In this document: piece by piece, positions 1 through 5,779 of the stretch
How positions within the stretch are numbered: the first letter of the stretch is position 1
How the letters are laid out: each line of letters opens with the position of its first letter
Assembly: GCA_051877705.1 (NCBI GenBank)
Contig: JBJEJD010000212.1
Coordinates: 1 to 7,139, forward strand
DNA length: 7,139 nucleotides
Direction: 5' to 3'
From: Coprococcus_A sp051877705
GTDB lineage: Bacteria > Bacillota > Clostridia > Lachnospirales > Lachnospiraceae
Position numbers and translations under genes: made by a program
The notes under the pieces: model-generated
What the model saw: only the letters and a program-made list of their open reading frames with translations
Database searches by the model: none
What the model was told of the DNA's origin: nothing

Positions 1-537
1 ATCACGGCGCGGGATGACGACCAGCCCATCTGCATCTCCCACCAGAATGTCTCCGGGCATGACGACCTGTCCGCCGCAGACAACAGGGACATTGACTTCT
101 CCCGGACCATCGCGGTAAGGGCCAAGAGGGGTTGCGGATATGGCAAAGACAGGAAGGGGACTGTTCTGGATATCATCCAGATCGCGGACAGCACCATTGA
201 CAACATAACCTCCCAGGCCTCTTTTTTCAGCGTAGGCCAGCATCATACCGCCCACAAGGGCCCGGTCCATATATCCGGCGCCATCAATGACAATGATATC
301 TCCCGGTTTTGCATAATCCAGTGCCATCTGAGCTACCAGATTATCTCCTGAAGGAACCTTCACGGTAAAAGCGGTGCCGACTAAAGGTTTATTATTGAAG
401 GCACGGATACCTCCGAACATGCAGTTCATACGTTTGACACAATCCCCGATATTGGCGCTTGGAATGCCGCGATAGGCTTCGATCAGTGCAGGGTCAGGTC
501 TTTCAAAATCTAAAAATGCTCTGAATCCAATGGACAT
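1..537 (-). CDS. RraA-like family aldolase/decarboxylase (4-hydroxy-4-methyl-2-oxoglutarate aldolase type), 3' end cut off by window edge
   Basis: The minus strand is open from ATG at 537-535 to the window edge, giving 179 codons. Family marks are GGMM at residues 97-100, NGAVRD at 114-119 (the Arg118-Asp119 pair matches the substrate- and metal-binding Arg-Asp of the family) and GEVNVPVVCGG followed by PGDILVGDADGLVVIPR near the end. Class II HMG/CHA aldolases of this fold split 4-hydroxy-4-methyl-2-oxoglutarate or 4-carboxy-4-hydroxy-2-oxoadipate to pyruvate plus pyruvate or oxaloacetate, and commonly also decarboxylate oxaloacetate. They are soluble cytoplasmic oligomers. Roughly 30-50 C-terminal residues should lie outside the window. 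The start is fixed by GGAGG (550-546), 8 nt upstream. The gene is divergent from the aconitase-like gene, which suggests a shared pathway and shared control. Family members are often mislabelled as RNase E inhibitor or menaquinone methyltransferase. The family is secure; the exact substrate is not. Confidence 0.88.
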   Translation of the reverse strand, partial: MSIGFRAFLDFERPDPALIEAYRGIPSANIGDCVKRMNCMFGGIRAFNNKPLVGTAFTVKVPSGDNLVAQMALDYAKPGDIIVIDGAGYMDRALVGGMMLAYAEKRGLGGYVVNGAVRDLDDIQNSPLPVFAISATPLGPYRDGPGEVNVPVVCGGQVVMPGDILVGDADGLVVIPRRD

Positions 538-580
538 GGAAAATACCTCCTTATAATAGATTGATTTTATATGTACTTTG

Positions 581-593
581 ATAATCTGATTAT
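581..593. promoter_or_regulatory. 13-bp palindrome over the RraA-like gene -10/start site
   Basis: ATAATC-T-GATTAT is a perfect palindrome around a single central base. It overlaps the predicted -10 box and start site of the minus-strand gene, so a bound protein would block that promoter. Part of the symmetry comes from the TATAAT box itself, so it may not be an operator. Confidence 0.3.
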
Positions 594-617
594 AGACAGC
601 AGCTGCAGAAAAAGTAA
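589..617 (-). promoter_or_regulatory. Predicted sigma-A-type promoter of the RraA-like gene
   Basis: Read on the minus strand, TTACTT (617-612) is followed after 17 nt by a perfect TATAAT (594-589). Transcription would start near 582, about 45 nt before the start codon. The -35 is weak, as is usual for activator-dependent promoters. Confidence 0.55.
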
Positions 618-619
618 AA

Positions 620-636
620 TTCATACTCTTTATGAA
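620..636. promoter_or_regulatory. Inverted repeat TTCATA-N5-TATGAA, candidate regulator site
   Basis: The 6-bp arms are perfect with a 5-nt spacer and a centre at 628. The centre is 19 bp (about two helical turns) from the T-N11-A box at 639-655 and about 46 bp upstream of the predicted start of the RraA-like gene. That is where the activation half-site of LysR-type regulators usually lies. It lacks T-N11-A spacing, so it could instead bind another protein or the second LysR paralogue. Confidence 0.45.
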
Positions 637-646
637 AGCATAATCA
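632..646 (+). promoter_or_regulatory. Possible catabolite-responsive (cre-like) element
   Basis: The 15 bases match the CcpA cre consensus WTGNAARCGNWWNCA except that the central CG is CA. The central CG is the most conserved part of cre, so this is a weak candidate. It overlaps both inverted repeats, and CcpA binding there would compete with the LysR proteins. Confidence 0.22.
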
Positions 647-655
647 AAGGTTATG
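639..655. promoter_or_regulatory. LysR-type T-N11-A recognition box shared by two divergent promoters
   Basis: The site reads CATAA-N7-TTATG, with T641 and A653 forming the T-N11-A pattern of LysR-family recognition sites inside a dyad. Its centre (647) is about 64-65 bp upstream of the predicted start sites of both the aconitase-like gene (near 711) and the RraA-like gene (near 582), the classical position for a LysR recognition site. Two LysR-type genes follow downstream, so one or both probably bind here. The motif and spacing are seen; the binding is inferred. Confidence 0.6.
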
Positions 656-675
656 ACTACATTCTTTTTTGCAAT

Positions 676-704
676 TTTAAAGTTAAAGATTGACCAATTA
701 TAAT
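676..704 (+). promoter_or_regulatory. Predicted sigma-A-type promoter of the aconitase-like gene
   Basis: A perfect TATAAT at 699-704 is preceded after 17 nt by TTTAAA (676-681), a weak -35. The start would be near 711, giving a leader of about 46 nt. A weak -35 with a LysR-type box at about -64 fits an activated promoter. Confidence 0.55.
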
Positions 705-741
705 AAATTTATCCGGAAGACGGGAAGAGAAAAAGAAAATG

Positions 742-748
742 AAGGAGG
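742..748 (+). promoter_or_regulatory. Ribosome binding site that decides the start of the aconitase-like gene
   Basis: AAGGAGG lies 8 nt before ATG 757. The in-frame ATG at 739 would put this site inside the coding sequence and has only a poor purine stretch upstream, so 757 is preferred. Confidence 0.8.
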
Positions 749-756
749 CTATTATA

Positions 757-2709
757 ATGGGTGATTCTTTAACCAAAAAAATTATTAAATCGCATTATGT
801 ATCAGGCAGTATGGTTCCTGGTGAAGAGGTATTTATTAAGGTCGATCAGACATTGACACATGATATCAATGCAGTTATGACTTATCTGGCTTTTGAAGCA
901 ATCGGATTGGATCGTATACGTACGGAGTGCAGTGTCAGCTATCTGGATCATAATCTTTTATATGTGGATCATAAAACACCGGACGATCATATTTATCTGC
1001 AGTCGGCAGCAAAACGTTTTGGTGTGCATGTATCAAGGCCGGGTAATGGTATCTGCCATACGGTGCATGTTGCACGTTTTGGTGTTCCGGGCAAGATCAG
1101 CATGGGCGGTGACAGTCATACACCTCACGGAGGCTCCATCGGTATGCTCTGTATCGGCGTAGGCGGCATGGACGTGGCAACAGCCATGACAGGTGTGCCG
1201 ATGCGTCTGAAGATGCCAAGAGTTGTAAAGGTTTATTTAACAGGAAGTCTGAAACCGGGTGTGAATGCCAAGGAAATCATTCTGGAGATGCTCCGCCGTG
1301 TCAGCATTAAGGGTGGTCTCGGTAATGTCTATGAATATGTGGGCCCTGGAGCGGCAGCTCTTGAAGTTCCGGCCAGAGCAACAATCACCAATATGGGTGC
1401 GGAGATGGGAGCTACAACTTCTATTTTCCCGGCTGATGAGCAGGTGCATAAATTCCTGAAGGCTCAGGGAAGAGAGCAGGATTATGTGGAGCTTTTGCCG
1501 GACGAGGATGCGGAGTATGATGAAGAGATTCATATTGATCTGGATACACTGGAGCCGCTGGTTTCATGTCCGCATCAGCCGGATAATGTAAAACCTCTCT
1601 CAGAGGTGGAGAAAAAGCCGGTTCAGCAGGTATTTATCGGCAGCTGTACCAATACCAGCTATGCGGATGTGGCAAAAGCTGCGCTTGTATTTAAAGGACA
1701 TCATGTGAATGAGAATGTCAGCTGTACATGCGGTATTGCTTCAAGACAGACCTATAAGGAGCTGCTGCGTGACGGGTATATAGATATGCTTCTGGATGCA
1801 GGTGTACGTATGCTTGAAATCGCCTGCGGTCCATGCTGTGCTATTGGTCAGACACCGGCTACAGAAGGTATCGCTGTGCGTACTTCCAACCGTAATTTCA
1901 AAGGCCGTGCCGGCAATCCGAATGCAAAAATCTATCTTGTGAGCCCGGAGACAGCGGCAGCAACGGCCATTAAAGGCACTTTTGCATCAGCAGAAGAAAT
2001 CATGGGTGAGGCAATCAGCCAGCTGGCAGACATCAAAGAGCCGGAATGGTATGAAGTTAATGATTCCATGATCATTCCCCCTCTTCCGGAAGAGGAGGCC
2101 AAACAGGTGGAGATTGTCAGAGGACCGAATATCAAGTTTCTTCCGGTACCGGAAAAACCACAGCAGTATTTGTGTGTACCTGTCAGCTTAAAGGGTGGAG
2201 ATAATATTTCAACGGACGATATTACACCGGCCAGTGCGGAATTTTCCAGTATGCGTTCCAATATTCCGCTTATGTCTCAATACTGCTATCACCGTTATGC
2301 ACCGGATTTTGCGGCGAGAGCAAAGGAAATGGGAAGCAGCATTATTGTAGGCGGTGAAAATTATGGACAGGGATCATCCCGTGAACATGCAGCTATCAAT
2401 CCGATGTATCTTGGTGTCAAATGTGTGATAGCCAAGAGCATTGCCCGTATTCATAAAGGCAATCTTGTCAACCATGGTATTATCCCGATGATTTTTGATA
2501 ACCCTGCGGATTATGACAGGATTGAGCAGGGGGATGAGATTGAGATTGCAGATTTACTGGATCAGATTCCAGCCAGAACTGTTATTGTGAAGGATAAGAC
2601 AGCAGGTTTTGAGTTTAAAGTCAATCTTGATCTGACAGACAGTGAGATTGAGGTTGTTTTAAGCGGCGGTCAGCTTTCTTATCTCAAACAGAAGCTGGCT
2701 GAGCAGTAA
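757..2709 (+). CDS. Aconitate hydratase family protein (single-chain, Aquifex-type), probably with altered substrate specificity
   Basis: The 650-residue cytoplasmic [4Fe-4S] hydro-lyase has the length of the short bacterial aconitases (about 640-660 residues): large domains first, a linker near 435-470, then the swivel domain. Cluster ligands are C297 (GSCTN), C357 and C360 (CGPC). Catalytic residues recalled from pig aconitase are present: D64-H65, H101, D119-S120-H121, N212 and E216, N378-R379, R384, D487, R500, S540-S541-R542 (GQGSSREH). Unusual points are H35 where aconitase has substrate-binding Gln72, H124 for Asn170, D488 in TDDI instead of TDHI, CGPCCAIG instead of CGPCxGxG, and GIAS at 326-329 instead of the widespread PGS motif. 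The start at 757 is chosen from its ribosome binding site. No citrate synthase or isocitrate dehydrogenase gene is close. Family membership is near certain; citrate as the substrate is doubtful, and an aconitate-like or alkylmaleate-type substrate is possible. Confidence 0.93.
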   Translation: MGDSLTKKIIKSHYVSGSMVPGEEVFIKVDQTLTHDINAVMTYLAFEAIGLDRIRTECSVSYLDHNLLYVDHKTPDDHIYLQSAAKRFGVHVSRPGNGICHTVHVARFGVPGKISMGGDSHTPHGGSIGMLCIGVGGMDVATAMTGVPMRLKMPRVVKVYLTGSLKPGVNAKEIILEMLRRVSIKGGLGNVYEYVGPGAAALEVPARATITNMGAEMGATTSIFPADEQVHKFLKAQGREQDYVELLPDEDAEYDEEIHIDLDTLEPLVSCPHQPDNVKPLSEVEKKPVQQVFIGSCTNTSYADVAKAALVFKGHHVNENVSCTCGIASRQTYKELLRDGYIDMLLDAGVRMLEIACGPCCAIGQTPATEGIAVRTSNRNFKGRAGNPNAKIYLVSPETAAATAIKGTFASAEEIMGEAISQLADIKEPEWYEVNDSMIIPPLPEEEAKQVEIVRGPNIKFLPVPEKPQQYLCVPVSLKGGDNISTDDITPASAEFSSMRSNIPLMSQYCYHRYAPDFAARAKEMGSSIIVGGENYGQGSSREHAAINPMYLGVKCVIAKSIARIHKGNLVNHGIIPMIFDNPADYDRIEQGDEIEIADLLDQIPARTVIVKDKTAGFEFKVNLDLTDSEIEVVLSGGQLSYLKQKLAEQ

Positions 2710-2721
2710 ATAGAAATCATG

Positions 2722-2750
2722 TTGTGAATAACCCCTGATTTTGATATAAT
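2722..2750 (+). promoter_or_regulatory. Predicted promoter of the LysR gene pair
   Basis: TTGTGA (2722-2727), a 17-nt spacer and TATAAT (2745-2750) with an extended -10 TG at 2742-2743 make this the best sigma-A match in the window. It suggests regulator synthesis independent of the upstream hydratase promoter. No terminator separates the hydratase gene from this promoter, so read-through is also possible. Confidence 0.65.
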
Positions 2751-2765
2751 GAAATAAGTAAATGT

Positions 2766-2773
2766 TTCATGAA
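2766..2773. promoter_or_regulatory. Short palindrome in the LysR leader, possible autoregulatory half-site
   Basis: TTCATGAA sits about 10 nt after the predicted start of the regulator transcript. It shares the TTCAT/ATGAA arms of the inverted repeat at 620-636, but without the spacer. The similarity is short and may be chance. Confidence 0.2.
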
Positions 2774-2803
2774 TTGAACGTATCAGAAAGAGGTTAACAC
2801 AGC

Positions 2804-3673
2804 ATGAAAGATTCAGATTGGGAAATTTTATCCGAATTATATAAAAATCCGAATTTAACCAAGGTGGCCAATCTCCTTTATATTACACAGCCTTCTCTGA
2901 CAAAGCGCCTTCAGCATATGGAGTCTGAATTTCAGATTACTATTGTGAACCGGACAAAGAAAGGTCTGGTCTTTACCCCGGAGGGTGAGTATCTGGCAAG
3001 TCAGGCGCAGAAGTATCTTGATTTTATGAAGGAGACCAGGGCCGGTCTTGAGGCTTTTCAGGAGAAGACACAGGGAACGTTGACCATTGGTGCGTCCTAT
3101 ACCTACAGTAAGTACGCATTGACGGATGTTCTTGTGGCTTATGGTGAAAAACATCCGAATGTCAATTTTAATATTATCAATGAACAGAGCAATATCCTTT
3201 TCAGAAAGATGCTGGAGGATTCCATTGATGTGGGATTTATTCGTGGTGATTACGATGGCGCTGTGAATAAGACGTTGATTGCACGCAATGAGGCTTATCT
3301 GGTGACAAAAGAACCGACAGATTTCGACAGACTGCCGGAGATGCAGCGTATCGGCTATAAAACCAATGATAAGACCCTGGAGCTTTTAGATGGCTGGTGG
3401 GAGAGACGGTATGGAACAGAGGCACCTGCCGGCATGTCGGTGGGCTATATTGATTTTGCATTCCAGTTGATTCATAAAGGCATCGGCTATACATGCTGCT
3501 TTTTGCCGGACAATTTTGAGAATGAATATAACCTCTGTCTGACACCACTGGAGAATCCGGATGGAACGAAGGTTATCAGAAACACATGGTTTGTTTATTC
3601 AAAAAATAAGCGTATGACCAGTCTTCTGGAGAGCTTTATCGCTTATGTTGAGAAGGAATTTGCCATCAGATAG
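2804..3673 (+). CDS. LysR-family transcriptional regulator (first of a tandem pair)
   Basis: The 289 residues have normal LysR-family length. The winged helix-turn-helix covers residues 1-60, with the recognition region LYITQPSLTKRLQHME at 24-39, followed by the linker helix (about 60-88) and a periplasmic-binding-protein-like effector domain beginning at GTLTIGAS. FTPEGEYL after the wing is typical. These proteins act as tetramers on T-N11-A sites and respond to a small, often acidic, inducer. The ribosome binding site is weak (AGAGG, 10 nt before the ATG), which fits low regulator levels. It lies between the hydratase gene and the lactonase-transporter unit, so those genes and the divergent RraA-like gene are likely targets. 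A CC pair in GYTCCFLPD could be redox-sensitive, but nothing else supports that. Confidence 0.92.
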   Translation: MKDSDWEILSELYKNPNLTKVANLLYITQPSLTKRLQHMESEFQITIVNRTKKGLVFTPEGEYLASQAQKYLDFMKETRAGLEAFQEKTQGTLTIGASYTYSKYALTDVLVAYGEKHPNVNFNIINEQSNILFRKMLEDSIDVGFIRGDYDGAVNKTLIARNEAYLVTKEPTDFDRLPEMQRIGYKTNDKTLELLDGWWERRYGTEAPAGMSVGYIDFAFQLIHKGIGYTCCFLPDNFENEYNLCLTPLENPDGTKVIRNTWFVYSKNKRMTSLLESFIAYVEKEFAIR

Positions 3674-3676
3674 GAG
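3671..3676 (+). promoter_or_regulatory. Stop codon merged with the next gene's ribosome binding site
   Basis: The TAG stop of the first LysR gene is the start of TAGGAG, whose GGAG lies 6 nt before ATG 3683. This arrangement implies translational coupling of the two regulators. Confidence 0.7.
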
Positions 3677-3682
3677 TACCTG

Positions 3683-4549
3683 ATGAAGAATACGGATTGG
3701 GAAATTTTAAGTGTTCTGTACAATACCAGAAGTATAACCAGGGCTGCCGAGAAGCTTTATATCACGCAGTCGGCACTGACGAAACGTATTCAGGCCATGG
3801 AAAAGGAATGGGGAGTTGAGATCGTCAAGCGAAGCAGTACGGGGGTCACTTTTACTGACAATGGAAAGTATCTGGTTCGAAAAGCGAATATTATGATGGA
3901 TTTCAACAACGAAATCCGCGAGCATTTTGCAGAGAGCAATACGGATAAAGAACTTTTAAGAATTGGTCTGCCTAATGCTTTTGCAAGGCTTCATATGCCG
4001 GAACTCCTTAAAGCCTATATGAATGATTTTGGATGCCTTCAGGTTAAACTGGTGACGAATTCCAGCGATGTTGTGCTGAAACAGTTGATGGAAGGTGCCA
4101 TTGATATCGGAATTATCTGTGGAGATTTTCCCTATCTTGGAGAAAAATGCCGTTTGTTTGATGAGAATCTGTATGTGGTTGCGCCAATTGGCACGACACT
4201 GGATGATATTGAGCACATGCCCTGCATTGCGTCCTATCTGAATCCTGTGGTCAGGCTGACAGTCGAGCAGTGGTGGAAGAAGCATTTTGGAAGTCCATTG
4301 CATGAGGAGCATTTTGTACCCTATTCGGATATTGCCATTGAGATGGTGGACAAGGGCCTGGGCATTGCTTTTCTGTTTGGAGATCGTTGGCGGCTGAATA
4401 CAGATCGTCTGGCACTTCTTCCGATCTATGATGAGAATGATCATGCAATCTCAAGAAATGTCTGGATGATGTTGTCTGAACGCTGTTATAAAAGCCAGGA
4501 CATCATGGATTTTGTAAGCTTTGTGGAAAAATTTTATCATGTCAATTAA
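3683..4549 (+). CDS. LysR-family transcriptional regulator (second of a tandem pair, paralogue of the first)
   Basis: The 288 residues have the same layout as the upstream regulator. The helix-turn-helix includes AAEKLYITQSALTKRIQAME (residues 21-40), and the effector domain starts near LLRIGLPNA. Aligned by eye over the first 64 residues without gaps, 34 are identical, including the shared opening MK-x-x-DWEILS-x-LY. Later parts also match (GWWERRYG with QWWKKHFG; KGIGYTCCF with KGLGIAFLF) but are more diverged. That fits a tandem duplication in which DNA recognition was kept while effector sensing drifted. Only 9 nt separate the genes and the ribosome binding site overlaps the previous stop, so the two are made from one transcript. 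Mixed tetramers are possible. A strong terminator follows 27 nt after the stop. Confidence 0.92.
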   Translation: MKNTDWEILSVLYNTRSITRAAEKLYITQSALTKRIQAMEKEWGVEIVKRSSTGVTFTDNGKYLVRKANIMMDFNNEIREHFAESNTDKELLRIGLPNAFARLHMPELLKAYMNDFGCLQVKLVTNSSDVVLKQLMEGAIDIGIICGDFPYLGEKCRLFDENLYVVAPIGTTLDDIEHMPCIASYLNPVVRLTVEQWWKKHFGSPLHEEHFVPYSDIAIEMVDKGLGIAFLFGDRWRLNTDRLALLPIYDENDHAISRNVWMMLSERCYKSQDIMDFVSFVEKFYHVN

Positions 4550-4575
4550 CAATATTATATTAAGAAATAATGAAC

Positions 4576-4606
4576 AAAGGGCCATTCCATTATGGAATGG
4601 CCCTTT
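4576..4606. terminator. Hairpin terminator after the LysR pair
   Basis: This is a perfect inverted repeat with 14 paired bases per arm (AAAGGGCCATTCCA and its complement) and a 3-nt TTA loop. The T run on each strand is short (three, then broken), and the arms carry A and T ends so that the hairpin can work in either orientation. It separates the regulator transcript from the lactonase-transporter unit. Confidence 0.8.
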
Positions 4607-4622
4607 CAGTATTTAGTTGAAT

Positions 4623-4651
4623 TTCCATTTGACGTATTTATTTTTTACAAT
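4623..4651 (+). promoter_or_regulatory. Weak candidate promoter for the lactonase-transporter unit
   Basis: TACAAT (4646-4651) is a fair -10 box, but the 17-nt spacing places it after TTCCAT, a poor -35. A good TTGACG at 4629-4634 is only 11 nt away and cannot pair with it. TATAAA at 4699-4704 is an alternative -10. A promoter is expected because a terminator lies just upstream, but its exact place is uncertain. Confidence 0.3.
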
Positions 4652-4665
4652 TTTCTCAGGAACTC

Positions 4666-4687
4666 TCATCAGGAAGAGAACTGATGA
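4666..4687. promoter_or_regulatory. Inverted repeat TCATCAG-N8-CTGATGA upstream of the lactonase gene
   Basis: Perfect 7-bp arms with an 8-nt spacer centre 50 bp before the lactonase start codon. It could be an operator for one of the LysR proteins or another regulator, or a small leader hairpin. It does not have T-N11-A spacing and differs from the inverted repeats at 620-655. Confidence 0.45.
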
Positions 4688-4726
4688 AGTACGGCAGTTA
4701 TAAAATTTTTTCAGAGGAGGAAAAAC

Positions 4727-5779
4727 ATGGGTTACGTTTATGTTGGATGCAGGACGACAAAGGAGCGGAATGCAAGAGGAGAAGGGCTTAAGGTTTATGA
4801 AATCGGCCGGGATGGCAGCTGGAATCTGATTCAGTGCCTGAAAACAGAGCCGAATCCTTCTTATCAGACAATGGACAGGGAGGGGCAGTATCTTTACTCT
4901 GTTCATGGTGATTTGACAAAAGTCAGCAGTTATTCCATTCAGGAGGATGGTACGTTAAATCACATCAACACCATCGATATTGGCGGGAAAAATCCGGTAG
5001 ATATTACCGTTGATAAAGACAATAAACATGTGATCGTCGCAACACTCCAGGGAGGAACCCTCTATACGATTGCACGTAATGAGGATGGTTCCCTTGGAGA
5101 AGTGGTTGCGAAGTACACTTATGAAGGTAAGGATGAGAGCAAGGTATCCACCATTCATCAGTGTCTCTGGGATCATACGGGTAATTATCTTTTTGCCTGT
5201 GCACAGGGGCGTATCAATGGTTTCGGGCAGATGCGTGCGCTGAAATATGACCATGAGACTGGTGAATTTACAGAGACTTCCCGATTTATGGCGCGCACAT
5301 GGGATGAGCCGAGACATGCTGCTGTTCATCCGAATAATCGTTGGGTTTATATGTGTGAGGAAAAGGGCAATAAAGTGCTTTATTTTCAGTTTGATGAAAA
5401 GACCGGCGAGCTGCATCCGATGCAGGAGCTGTCAACTGTTCCGGAGACAGAGACGGGCTATTCCGATGCCAGTGAGGTGATGGTGGATCCGAGTGGAAAA
5501 TTTGTACTGGTATCCAACCGTTATACAGATAGTATTGCCGTATACCGTATTGATCCGGTAACAGGATACCTTAAAAATACCGGTTTCTTTCCTTGCCTTG
5601 GAAAGACACCTCGTTTCTTCTGTTTTGGTCCGAATGGCAAATGCTATGTCGCCAATGAAGACAGTGATACAGTGGTTGAATTTGACTTTGATAATGTGAC
5701 GGGTCAGCTGGTGCCGACATTGAATATTGTCCATACGGGCAGCCCGGTCTGCCTTGTGTTTAGGGAGGTGCAGGCATGA
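4727..5779 (+). CDS. Lactonase family protein, seven-bladed beta-propeller (6-phosphogluconolactonase/carboxymuconate cyclase type)
   Basis: The 350 residues have the usual length for this family and no signal peptide, so the protein is cytoplasmic. Repeating blade signatures run through it: GQYLYSVHGD (53-62), NKHVIVATLQGG (99-110), GNYLFACAQG (152-161), PRHAAVHPNNRWVYMCEE (195-212), SDASEVMVDPSGKFVLVSNR (246-265) and GPNGKCYVANEDSDTV (301-316). H144, R196, E212 and R265 fall in the motifs that carry the proposed active-site His, two Arg and Glu of fungal carboxymuconate lactonizing enzyme (recalled from the literature). Family members hydrolyse or form lactones such as 6-phosphogluconolactone. 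AGAGGAGG lies 6 nt before the ATG. The gene overlaps the transporter gene by ATGA, so lactone chemistry on an imported carboxylate is more likely than a pentose phosphate role. The family is secure; the substrate is unknown. Confidence 0.88.
   Translation: MGYVYVGCRTTKERNARGEGLKVYEIGRDGSWNLIQCLKTEPNPSYQTMDREGQYLYSVHGDLTKVSSYSIQEDGTLNHINTIDIGGKNPVDITVDKDNKHVIVATLQGGTLYTIARNEDGSLGEVVAKYTYEGKDESKVSTIHQCLWDHTGNYLFACAQGRINGFGQMRALKYDHETGEFTETSRFMARTWDEPRHAAVHPNNRWVYMCEEKGNKVLYFQFDEKTGELHPMQELSTVPETETGYSDASEVMVDPSGKFVLVSNRYTDSIAVYRIDPVTGYLKNTGFFPCLGKTPRFFCFGPNGKCYVANEDSDTVVEFDFDNVTGQLVPTLNIVHTGSPVCLVFREVQA

Noticed and set aside
1..537. Label as RNase E regulator RraA or as demethylmenaquinone methyltransferase
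   Set aside because: Both are historic names carried over to this fold. The Arg-Asp active-site motif and the metabolic neighbours fit the aldolase/decarboxylase branch better.
690..695. TTGACC as a -35 box for the aconitase-like gene
   Set aside because: No -10-like sequence lies 16-18 nt downstream. The box instead falls inside the spacer just before the TATAAT at 699-704.
739..756. Upstream in-frame ATG giving a six-residue longer aconitase-like protein
   Set aside because: The AAGGAGG at 742-748 would lie inside the coding sequence. It is ideally spaced for ATG 757, while ATG 739 has only a weak purine stretch before it, and family proteins begin near the SLTKKII region.
3956..4444. 162-codon open frame on the minus strand
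   Set aside because: It lies wholly inside the well-supported second LysR gene, and its translation shows no recognisable domain.
4613..4906. 97-codon minus-strand frame spanning the lactonase leader
   Set aside because: It overlaps the lactonase start region and shows no family signature. The region is better explained as promoter and leader.
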